From JADZEJ01 sp964426815 (lineage in GTDB: Bacteria; Patescibacteriota; Patescibacteriia; 2-12-FULL-60-25): a stretch of 14,191 nt of DNA. The stretch lies in NCBI GenBank assembly GCA_964426815.1, contig CAYRRZ010000026.1, positions 1 to 14,191 on the forward strand, written 5' to 3'. This document shows, one piece after another, positions 4,692-11,528 of this stretch (position 1 is the first letter of the stretch; each line of letters starts with the position of its first letter). Below the pieces are notes generated by a model that saw nothing but the letters and a program-made list of their open reading frames with translations, was not told where the DNA came from and did not search any database. The translations under genes were made by a program, and so were the position numbers.

Positions 4692-6965
4692 CTACACCTC
4701 TTCTTCATCTTGTTCGATATCTGGAATTTCACGGTCAACCTGCTCTAAGGCAGGATGCGAAGGCACAGCAATCTGATCCAATTCCTTCGTAAACTTCACT
4801 TTCAGGATTTCACGAGGTTTTGCCCCATCTGCAGGACCAATAAAACCATCTCTTTCAAGCAAGTCCAAAATACGAGCCGCTCTCGCATACCCAACTTTCA
4901 AACGACGCTGAAGTAATGATGCTGAAGCTTTGCCAGCGCGAGTGATCTCCTCCATCGCATCTTCAATCATCGGATCCGTATCTTCTTCAATTGGCATGCC
5001 TCCACTTAATCCACCGCCTCCACCCGTGCGAACACGTTCTACCACAGTTGAATCATACTCAGCCGGTTCATACTTCGACTTCAAGTATTCAACCACACGA
5101 CGAATTTCATCATCCGAAATAAAACAACCCTGAATACGTCGAGGCGTTGCCATGTCTGACGTTTGAAACAACATGTCACCACGTCCTAATAATTTTTCCG
5201 CACCAACTTGGTCAATAATGGTTCTTGAATCCATCGAAGAAGCAACAGCAAACGCAATACGCGCTGGAATATTCGCCTTAATCAAACCGGTAATAACATC
5301 AACCGAAGGTCTTTGCGTTGCTAAAATCAAATGGATACCAACCGCACGAGCCATCTGTGCTAAACGAACAATTGGTCCTTCAACCTCTTGCATCGCGGTG
5401 ACCATGAGGTCAGCCAACTCATCAATAATGATGACCAAATACGGCAATTTTTCTTCAGACCGTTGATTAAATGTAGCAATATCACGTGCTCCAAATTTAG
5501 AAAGCACATCAAAACGACGATCCATTTCACGTAATGCCCACTTGAGTGCATTCACCGTTTTTTCATTTTCAGTAATAACCGGGGTAATCAAATGCGGAAT
5601 ACCGTTATACACCTGTAATTCAACACGCTTCGGATCAACCATGATGAATTTAAGCTCATCCGGTCCATTGGCATACAACATCGACATGATGAGGGTATTC
5701 AAACACACCGATTTACCCGATCCTGTGGCACCAGCGACTAATAAATGCGGCATGCGTCCCACATCAGCTATCCATGGCTTACCGCTCACATCTTTACCCA
5801 AAGAAAATGAAACATTCGATTTTCTTTCCTTCCATTCTTTTGACTCTAAAATTTCACGCAAACCAACGGTCGCAATCGTCAAATTCGGCACTTCAATACC
5901 AACCAATGATTTACCAGGAATTGGCGCTTCAATACGAATAGGATGAGCTGCCAAAGCTAATGCCAAATCATTATGAAGTGCTGTAATTTTAACCAATTTA
6001 ACTCCCTCCGAAGGTTTTAACGTAAACTGAGTAACGGTCGGTCCAACGGCAACATCTCCCATATCAACCGGGATACCAAATGTCTCCAATGTTCGCTGAA
6101 TGACATACTGATTATGCTGAATATCACCCGACGTTGGCTTTGAATCCCGTCGCGTCAATAATTCAAATGGCACAGAAACCATCGGATGTTTCTTTTTTGG
6201 CTTCGGTGGAGGAGTGACGACAACTTCTTCTTCCTCCTCCTCTTCAGTTTCTTCCGCCGCTTCCTCATCTTCTTCGTCACCAGCCTCCTCCTCTTCTTCA
6301 ACTTCTTCCTCCTCAACATCTTCCTCTGCTGTCGGCGATGCAATTTCAGCACGAACACGCTCTTCAACACGAGCAGCCCGCTTCTCCATCATCCATTGGA
6401 ATGGTCGTGCTAAAAAGGCTAAAGCCGCCGACAAGAATCGAACAATACGTCCAAAAAAATCAACTACATTTTTGAGTGACGTATTAAAGATGAGAAGAAA
6501 CGAAATCGTAAACAGAGCCAAGAACACGGTCATTGCTCCCGGTCGGCCTAAAATATCGGTAAACGGATTAGCAATGATTTGACCAATCGCTCCACCCAAT
6601 CGCGACAAGCGCTCAAGAGAAACCTCAGCTTCTCCAGCCGTAGCTGCCGCATGAACCAATGGGTTCAAAGAACAAAATGCAAGCAAAAAGCCAACATAAT
6701 TCGTAGCTTTAAGTGGAAGACGCTCTGGCGAAAGCTCATGAATACCCGTAACGATAAAAATAAACGGAATCGCAATACGCGTAAAACCAAAGGCCCTTGC
6801 CATCCCACCATCAACTGCCGTACCCAAACTACCTGCTAACATGAGCAAAGATAGTAAGAGCAAAGCAGCTATGGCGAAAAGAACAACCGTAAAGATGCCA
6901 TGGGCCGTTTCTGGATCCAATGACCAGTTAATGGGAAAACCGCTTTGTTTACGACGTCGTGCCAT
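4692..6965 (-). CDS. ftsK: DNA translocase FtsK/SpoIIIE
   Basis: 757 aa, the size of SpoIIIE. The N-terminus (about 21-162) has four hydrophobic helices that anchor it at the division septum. A Glu-rich linker with almost continuous acidic runs spans about 214-247. The alpha/beta motor follows, with Walker A GATGSGKS at 412-419 and Walker B VIIIDELADLM at 511-521. A Gly-rich hinge (648-656) leads to the gamma winged-helix domain at about 664-722 (ASLLQRRLKVGYARAARILD), which in this family recognises the polar KOPS/SRS DNA motifs. An acidic tail ends in EQDEEEV. The protein forms a hexameric ATP-driven pump that moves chromosome ends through the closing septum. All motor motifs are intact. 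It lies 55 bases downstream of recA and 9 bases upstream of the RodZ-like gene. No clear Shine-Dalgarno is seen before the ATG, so the start is the least certain part. Confidence 0.97.
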   Translation of the reverse strand: MARRRKQSGFPINWSLDPETAHGIFTVVLFAIAALLLLSLLMLAGSLGTAVDGGMARAFGFTRIAIPFIFIVTGIHELSPERLPLKATNYVGFLLAFCSLNPLVHAAATAGEAEVSLERLSRLGGAIGQIIANPFTDILGRPGAMTVFLALFTISFLLIFNTSLKNVVDFFGRIVRFLSAALAFLARPFQWMMEKRAARVEERVRAEIASPTAEEDVEEEEVEEEEEAGDEEDEEAAEETEEEEEEEVVVTPPPKPKKKHPMVSVPFELLTRRDSKPTSGDIQHNQYVIQRTLETFGIPVDMGDVAVGPTVTQFTLKPSEGVKLVKITALHNDLALALAAHPIRIEAPIPGKSLVGIEVPNLTIATVGLREILESKEWKERKSNVSFSLGKDVSGKPWIADVGRMPHLLVAGATGSGKSVCLNTLIMSMLYANGPDELKFIMVDPKRVELQVYNGIPHLITPVITENEKTVNALKWALREMDRRFDVLSKFGARDIATFNQRSEEKLPYLVIIIDELADLMVTAMQEVEGPIVRLAQMARAVGIHLILATQRPSVDVITGLIKANIPARIAFAVASSMDSRTIIDQVGAEKLLGRGDMLFQTSDMATPRRIQGCFISDDEIRRVVEYLKSKYEPAEYDSTVVERVRTGGGGGLSGGMPIEEDTDPMIEDAMEEITRAGKASASLLQRRLKVGYARAARILDLLERDGFIGPADGAKPREILKVKFTKELDQIAVPSHPALEQVDREIPDIEQDEEEV

Positions 6966-7006
6966 GAGAAATATGCAACTAGTCTACCGAAAGAGCCAGA
7001 CAAAGT

Positions 7007-7019
7007 CACGCTAAGCGTG
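7007..7019 (-). terminator. Weak hairpin between recA and ftsK
   Basis: CACGC and GCGTG form a 5-bp stem with a 3-nt loop right after the recA stop. On the minus strand the following bases are ACTTTGTCTGG, with no real T-run. It may trim readthrough from recA into ftsK, but cotranscription is likely. Confidence 0.2.
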
Positions 7020-7020
7020 C

Positions 7021-8088
7021 TTACTCTTCAGGCGGCGCCTCTTCATCTTCTTCATCCTGAACATCTGGTACGTCAATCAAACCCTGCTTAAACGCTTCAA
7101 TCGCTTCGGTACGAATTTTTTGGATCAAATCAGGATGCTCTTTAAGCATGTTTTTCGCATTTTCGCGTCCAACGCCCAATTTCTCTTCGGCATAGGTATA
7201 CGAATTACCTGATTTCTTGATGATTCCCATTTCCGTCGCCGTATCAAGCACATCACCCGCCAAAGAAATACCTTCGTTATACATGATGTCGAATTCGGTC
7301 GTCGTAAATGGAGGAGCAACTTTATTCTTAACCAATTTTACCTTCACCCGATTACCAATAATCTTTTCTCCCATCTTAATCTGAGCACTTCGACGAACCT
7401 CAATACGCATGGACGAATAAAACTTCAAAGCCATCCCACCCGTTGTGGTTTCTGGATTTCCATACACCACCCCAATTTTTTGACGAATCTGATTAATGAA
7501 AATAACCACTGCTTTACTCTTTGAAATAATCGAAGTCAGCTTACGTAAAGCCTGACTCATCAAACGAGCCTGAAGACCAACGTGTGAATCACCCATTTCG
7601 CCTTCAATTTCAGCTCGTGGCGTAAGCGCTGCCACCGAGTCGAGCACAATCACATCAACTGCATTTGAACGAACAAGAGTTTCGACAATATCTAAAGCCT
7701 GCTCACCAGAGTCTGGTTGAGAAATAAGCATTTCATCAACTTTAACACCAATCTTTTTTGCATAAGACGGGTCAAGTGCATGTTCAGCATCAACAAAAGC
7801 AGCAATACCGCCTAACTTTTGCACTTCAGCAATGATATGTTGAGCCAAAGTCGTCTTACCAGAAGACTCAGGTCCAAAAATTTCGACCACGCGACCACGA
7901 GGAACACCCATCACGCCTAACGCAATATCCAACGACAAGCATCCGGTTGGAATTGTTTCGACGACCATCTTCTTGGCTTCACCAAGACGCATGATACTCC
8001 CCTCCCCAAATTTTTCTTTAATCTGATCGATTGCAACTTGAGCTGCGAGGCGGCGCTCATCGCGCTCATCATGTACTTTTTTTGCCAT
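7021..8088 (-). CDS. recA: Recombinase RecA
   Basis: 355 aa, normal length. RecA coats single-stranded DNA with ATP, performs homologous pairing and strand exchange, and stimulates LexA self-cleavage where LexA exists. Visible hallmarks: Walker A GPESSGKT at 72-79, the DAEHALDP stretch at 100-107, Walker B VIVLDS at 146-151, the L1 region TPRAEIEGEMGD, INQIRQKIGVVYGNPETTTGG at the L2 region, and a typical acidic C-terminal tail (VQDEEDEEAPPEE). The ATG at 8086-8088 has no Shine-Dalgarno. The likely -10 box ends only 8 bases upstream, so the mRNA may be leaderless. A direct repeat GAAC-N7-GAAC lies in the promoter. The gene heads a recA-ftsK-rodZ-like unit and is separated from the upstream lipoprotein gene by a terminator. 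Confidence 0.99.
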   Translation of the reverse strand: MAKKVHDERDERRLAAQVAIDQIKEKFGEGSIMRLGEAKKMVVETIPTGCLSLDIALGVMGVPRGRVVEIFGPESSGKTTLAQHIIAEVQKLGGIAAFVDAEHALDPSYAKKIGVKVDEMLISQPDSGEQALDIVETLVRSNAVDVIVLDSVAALTPRAEIEGEMGDSHVGLQARLMSQALRKLTSIISKSKAVVIFINQIRQKIGVVYGNPETTTGGMALKFYSSMRIEVRRSAQIKMGEKIIGNRVKVKLVKNKVAPPFTTTEFDIMYNEGISLAGDVLDTATEMGIIKKSGNSYTYAEEKLGVGRENAKNMLKEHPDLIQKIRTEAIEAFKQGLIDVPDVQDEEDEEAPPEE

Positions 8089-8096
8089 AGGTTTTT

Positions 8097-8125
8097 TGTA
8101 TAGTGTTCTATTTCTGTTCTAGTTT
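8097..8125 (-). promoter_or_regulatory. recA promoter with LexA-like direct repeat
   Basis: On the minus strand TATACA (plus positions 8097-8102) makes a -10 box. 17 bases upstream is a poor -35, AAACTA (8120-8125). The spacer holds GAAC-AGAAATA-GAAC (8105-8119), part of two identical TAGAACA units 11 bp apart. GAAC-N7-GAAC (the complement of GTTC-N7-GTTC) is the established LexA box of alphaproteobacteria. Its position between -35 and -10 would let a repressor block polymerase. No lexA is in the window. Confidence 0.5.
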
Positions 8126-8157
8126 GTCATGATTCATCGAATGCAACAAGAGGACAT

Positions 8158-8166
8158 TGTGGATAA
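8158..8166 (-). promoter_or_regulatory. Perfect DnaA 9-mer upstream of recA
   Basis: TTATCCACA on the minus strand (TGTGGATAA on plus) is the consensus DnaA box. I found only this copy, so it is not an origin. It sits 70 bases ahead of the recA start, between recA's promoter and the preceding terminator. It could be chance: about one in ten windows of this size would hold one. Confidence 0.3.
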
Positions 8167-8174
8167 GCTCCACC

Positions 8175-8201
8175 AAAAGGCCCCGATACACGCATCGGGG
8201 C
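8175..8201 (-). terminator. Terminator of the M23 lipoprotein gene
   Basis: Minus-strand stem GCCCCGAT/ATCGGGGC (8194-8201 with 8180-8187), 8 bp with a 6-nt loop. C and a T4 run (8175-8178) follow. It lies 8 bases past the gene's stop and insulates recA from it. Confidence 0.7.
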
Positions 8202-8209
8202 AAGAAAAG

Positions 8210-10384
8210 CTACGGAATCCACGAAACATGCCCCTTGAGATACGGCTCTCCAGGAACATTCGGGATCATTTCATACGAAAGAGGCTGCGCGGTATCAGCC
8301 CGTGACAAAGTCACCGTCCCATTCGGTTTCCCGCATCCGCCTTTGACATAACAGGACGTATCGCCCCAATAGCCACCATTAGGCAGATCCAGTTGAAACT
8401 CAAACGAAGTCGTTCCATGCGGAAGAACAATGAGACAATCGAGCAATCCGTCACCAAGCTGCGTATCAACACATTCGGTTACGGCTGCCCAAGCTCGCGG
8501 CGCCTGCATCGGTGGTTGCCACCAAGCATTCACCACAATTGCTCCCGCCATTTTTTCGCCCACATACTGCAAGCGAAGCGGAAATCCATCCATCGGCAAT
8601 GGTTTAGGATCTGTCTTCGGCTCAGGTGAACACAAAGATTGCACCGCACAAGCCGGATCCAGACAATCGACCAAACCATTGCAATCATTATCGATCCCAT
8701 CCAAACATTGTTCAGCAACTGCCGGTTTTTGACACAGCGACCACTGACACGTAACGGTTGAACAGGTTCGAATTCCTTGAACACCCAAACAAGCTTCACA
8801 CGGTTCAGAAAGCCCTGCCGTACACTCACCGCTGCACACCGGTTGGGTTTGCATGAGTGACTGGCAACTCGCCTTTCCATCAGAAGAAAGGATGCAGGAG
8901 CTTCCCGTCGGACAAGACAATTGGCTACAAGGATCCGCTCCCCCGCCACAATTCTTTGCACCGGGGCACGAAGTCACCAAAGAACATGCATGAATTTGCT
9001 CCCAGGTAATTGGTTCCGACATGCGCTTGCCTGCAATCACATCCAAGACCTGGTTCGGCAGCGCATACACCTGCTCCCAAGAAAAACCCAAGGCTTCAAA
9101 AACATCAGCTGAAGCGATCGGCTGCCGGAATCCATCCGGACGCACCACGCAAACCTCTGAAGCCGTTTCTGATTTAACCAAGGATCCTGGCCGTAGCCCC
9201 TTGTATCCCAATTGCGGCGCATACAATACCTCTGCCGTCACCGCCGTAGCTGCATCGATCTGAACATCATCCGCCGTAAAACCCCAAGACAACAGAGCTT
9301 CCCAGCGAATAAAATCTTGTCTTTGCAACTGAGAAACCGAAGCGAAAACAACGGTCGATGTATTCGGTCGGCGGTACAAGACAGTGGGTCCATGAGACAT
9401 CACCGGCTTACCCAAAGCATAACAAGCCAATTCTTGTTCTGAGACCTGAACCGCATGTGCCGTATCATACCGATCACTCAAAGCAACCGAATCCGAAAGT
9501 GAAGCGATCTCACCTTCCGTCTGAACCAAGAAATACTGCCCTTGTTCATTCTTAAGCAAACTACCCGGCGGATGAAAACGAACATCCGATGCTGCCAACC
9601 GTTCCGGGTCACCATTTGCCGCAACAATCAAAAACGGATCAACCCAAGTAGCATGTTCTTTCGCATGGGTTACAGCATTAAAACGGAAGGACGAAGGCAA
9701 AGCATATCCTTCAACAAATTCCGCTTTTTGTTTAGCATCATACGGGCCTTTTCGCATCGCCCAATGTACATGATGCCAATCCACTGACTTTGTGGAACCG
9801 CTCCAGTACGAAGCGACATGGCCAAGATACTGACCGCGTCGCACCAAACTACCAACGCTCGGATTTCCTGAACGTTTTTGTGCATCATACGGAGTCTTGC
9901 TCTCACAAGCGACATGACCAAGCAAGCTCAGAATAGATTGCCCATTCAAAAATTCATGCTCAATCAAGATCAAACACCCAGCATAGTCCGGATTCTCTCG
10001 AGAATCCGCACCATACCCACCAAAGGATTCTGTCGTCGTCAAACGAATAATCCCATCAGCCGGTGCAAACACAGGAGTTCCAACCGGTGTTTTTTTGACC
10101 TGCGAATCTCGTCCAAGATGAGCGCCATATGCCAGGCACTCCCCCTGAGAACTCGCCAAGCAAAAGTGATCATTCAAACTCCCAAAACCAAAGCCAAAGT
10201 CCGAAGCATCAACTCCCTCCAGAGGAAATTGAAATACCGCGGCATATGGCACTCCAGTTTGAGGATCCACCCGGAGAGTGTCCTGACTTGCATTCAATAC
10301 CAACCCCGGTCGCTCATCATCGGAGGAAGACGAACAACTCAAACAACCGAGCAAACCCAACAACCAACATCCAACATATTTCAT
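8210..10384 (-). CDS. Secreted lipoprotein with M23 peptidase domain and Cys-rich MopE-like motif, 724 aa
   Basis: ATG 10384 follows AAAGAGG (plus positions 10391-10397) with a 6-base spacer. Residues 1-17 are a lipoprotein signal; the likely lipidated Cys is C14 (LLGC) or C17. Residues about 80-212 form an M23 metallopeptidase: H89 and D93 in HLGRD, APADG at 107-111, H157 in LLGHV, and H205-V-H207 in HVHWAM, so the zinc ligands look intact. M23 enzymes cut peptidoglycan cross-bridges. Three related segments of about 60 residues follow, beginning near 273 (PGSLLK), 328 and 399 (PGSLVK). Then comes a Cys-rich region at 467-585 containing DGIDNDCNGLVD (562-573), the Ca/metal-binding motif of MopE and many myxobacterial surface proteins. 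A final beta-rich domain spans about 600-724. Disulfides are likely, since most Cys are in the outer region. Probable role: wall remodelling or surface binding. It has its own terminator. Confidence 0.8.
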   Translation of the reverse strand: MKYVGCWLLGLLGCLSCSSSSDDERPGLVLNASQDTLRVDPQTGVPYAAVFQFPLEGVDASDFGFGFGSLNDHFCLASSQGECLAYGAHLGRDSQVKKTPVGTPVFAPADGIIRLTTTESFGGYGADSRENPDYAGCLILIEHEFLNGQSILSLLGHVACESKTPYDAQKRSGNPSVGSLVRRGQYLGHVASYWSGSTKSVDWHHVHWAMRKGPYDAKQKAEFVEGYALPSSFRFNAVTHAKEHATWVDPFLIVAANGDPERLAASDVRFHPPGSLLKNEQGQYFLVQTEGEIASLSDSVALSDRYDTAHAVQVSEQELACYALGKPVMSHGPTVLYRRPNTSTVVFASVSQLQRQDFIRWEALLSWGFTADDVQIDAATAVTAEVLYAPQLGYKGLRPGSLVKSETASEVCVVRPDGFRQPIASADVFEALGFSWEQVYALPNQVLDVIAGKRMSEPITWEQIHACSLVTSCPGAKNCGGGADPCSQLSCPTGSSCILSSDGKASCQSLMQTQPVCSGECTAGLSEPCEACLGVQGIRTCSTVTCQWSLCQKPAVAEQCLDGIDNDCNGLVDCLDPACAVQSLCSPEPKTDPKPLPMDGFPLRLQYVGEKMAGAIVVNAWWQPPMQAPRAWAAVTECVDTQLGDGLLDCLIVLPHGTTSFEFQLDLPNGGYWGDTSCYVKGGCGKPNGTVTLSRADTAQPLSYEMIPNVPGEPYLKGHVSWIP

Positions 10385-10417
10385 GACGAACCTCTTTCTA
10401 TCTCAACATTTCCTCAC

Positions 10418-10446
10418 ATCCATTCGCGATGCATTCACGAATGGAT
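10418..10446 (-). other. 9-bp hairpin in the leader of the lipoprotein gene
   Basis: ATCCATTCG (10418-10426) pairs perfectly with CGAATGGAT (10438-10446) around an 11-nt loop. On the minus strand it lies between the stop of the 198-aa gene and the lipoprotein RBS. A second 7-bp pairing, GATTCCG (10444-10450) with CGGAATC (10472-10478), spans that stop. No T-run follows either, so they may be an mRNA processing or stability element and not a terminator. Confidence 0.35.
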
Positions 10447-10468
10447 TCCGGAAACCGACCGAACAGCA

Positions 10469-11065
10469 TTACGGAATCGAAACGGTAGCAATATACGCTG
10501 TCAAAGCTTCAGGCAAAGGCGCTTTCCAATCCAAATTTGGAACGGGTGTAAGAACAATAATCGAACCTGGACCCGTAAGTAACAAAGCACTTCCACCACT
10601 GCTATCTGGCACCAAATAACCTTCACGACCAGCGATATTCATTCGTTCTGCCGAAGCAGTTGCCTTTGTAAATGAAGCCGTATCAATAACCTTGGCTTCA
10701 TATACCTGCATCTGCAAACCACTTTCAGCTTGTTTCATCATAGTTTGTCTTTGCGGACTCGTACCAGCGAAACGCGGCTTTGCATCTGAAGCAGTCAAAA
10801 TTGCCTGATCAATAAAGGTCCAATTTGCACCAATTCCAGACAAAGCATCACCCGTCGAAAACTTTGAACTTTCGAGTTGAGGCGAACGAGCATCGCGATT
10901 ACGCTGAACACTCTGTTCCATAAGACGATATTCATCTGCGGTAATACGCATCCGAATCGTTTGCGGTACCAGAACACGAGCCGCAATAACGCTCACGCAC
11001 ACTAGGCCAGCAGCGATCAAAAACAAGGTAGGCGCTGGCGAAGAAGACAAAGAAAAACGTGCCAT
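10469..11065 (-). CDS. Single-pass membrane protein of unknown function, 198 aa
   Basis: ATG 11065 (MARFSLSSSPAP) is preferred to the in-frame TTG at 11095. Residues about 12-33 form one hydrophobic helix (LFLIAAGLVCVSVIAARVLV) preceded by Arg and followed by a polar segment (TIRMRITADEYRLMEQ) likely to be helical. The remaining 150 residues are soluble, without Cys, rich in Ala, Ser and Thr, ending in a beta-like portion (SALLLTGPGSIIVLTPV). This suggests an inner-membrane protein with its bulk outside. No Shine-Dalgarno is seen, but TATGAT (plus 11075-11080) lies 9 bases before the ATG, so the transcript could be leaderless. It lies upstream of the lipoprotein gene on the same strand, 84 bases apart, so the two may be cotranscribed. 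No known family recognised. Confidence 0.65.
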   Translation of the reverse strand: MARFSLSSSPAPTLFLIAAGLVCVSVIAARVLVPQTIRMRITADEYRLMEQSVQRNRDARSPQLESSKFSTGDALSGIGANWTFIDQAILTASDAKPRFAGTSPQRQTMMKQAESGLQMQVYEAKVIDTASFTKATASAERMNIAGREGYLVPDSSGGSALLLTGPGSIIVLTPVPNLDWKAPLPEALTAYIATVSIP

Positions 11066-11157
11066 AGTTGAACTATCATAACCTACTATCACCAAAACGA
11101 CGAACCAACAGAGACAAGTTTTTACTTCATGAAGTTCTTTTCGGTCGGAAAAAGTCC

Positions 11158-11391
11158 TTACTCCCCATTCACTCTGCGTAAATACGCAAGAACAGAAAGA
11201 TGCATAAAGATGGCTGTCGTATCACATCTCAGTTTCCATGATAAAGCCCGCATCGCCCAGTTGCCTACCAAGCGAGGGAAACACACAGGCCGCACGTAAG
11301 TCTCTCCTGTGTATTTCCAAGACCATCCTGACATGTGAATGTCATCGACCTTGTCTCTGCGATTGTCGAGGTGCGGGGCGTTTCGGCCCAC
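11158..11391 (-). CDS. Doubtful small ORF, 77 aa, in the comEC-downstream gap
   Basis: Between comEC (ends 11529) and the 198-aa gene lie about 460 bases with no clear gene. This ORF starts at GTG 11391 and ends with TAA at 11158-11160. Its middle reads like a real protein (SGWSWKYTGETYVRP, LVGNWAMRALSWK) with several Trp, but there is no Shine-Dalgarno or known family. A second ORF in another frame (11265-11525, TTG start) has two hydrophobic stretches (VFVSLAFVFVGV, FLSVFWIFRSLYMW) and overlaps it. The two may be the halves of one frameshifted membrane protein gene, joined near 11341-11391, or simply chance. A 12-base palindrome ACTTCATGAAGT lies at 11124-11135. No promoter or terminator was recognised here. 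Confidence 0.25.
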   Translation of the reverse strand: MGRNAPHLDNRRDKVDDIHMSGWSWKYTGETYVRPVCFPRLVGNWAMRALSWKLRCDTTAIFMHLSVLAYLRRVNGE

Positions 11392-11528
11392 ATATACAGA
11401 CTACGGAATATCCAGAATACAGACAAAAAATCTTGTGTGTTCACTCCAACAAATACAAAGGCTAACGATACAAAAACCATATCTAGAACGGTTTTGAATG
11501 AATCTTGTCTGTTGAAGCCTTCCAACAG

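Noticed and set aside
4144..4776. Plus-strand ORF of 210 codons over the RodZ-like gene
   Set aside because: Ser/Thr/Arg-rich shadow translation; the minus strand encodes an HTH-TM-Ig protein with clear domains.
6210..6320. Tandem repeat or microsatellite
   Set aside because: The TTC/TCC/TCT runs are simply the Glu codons of the FtsK linker in reverse complement.
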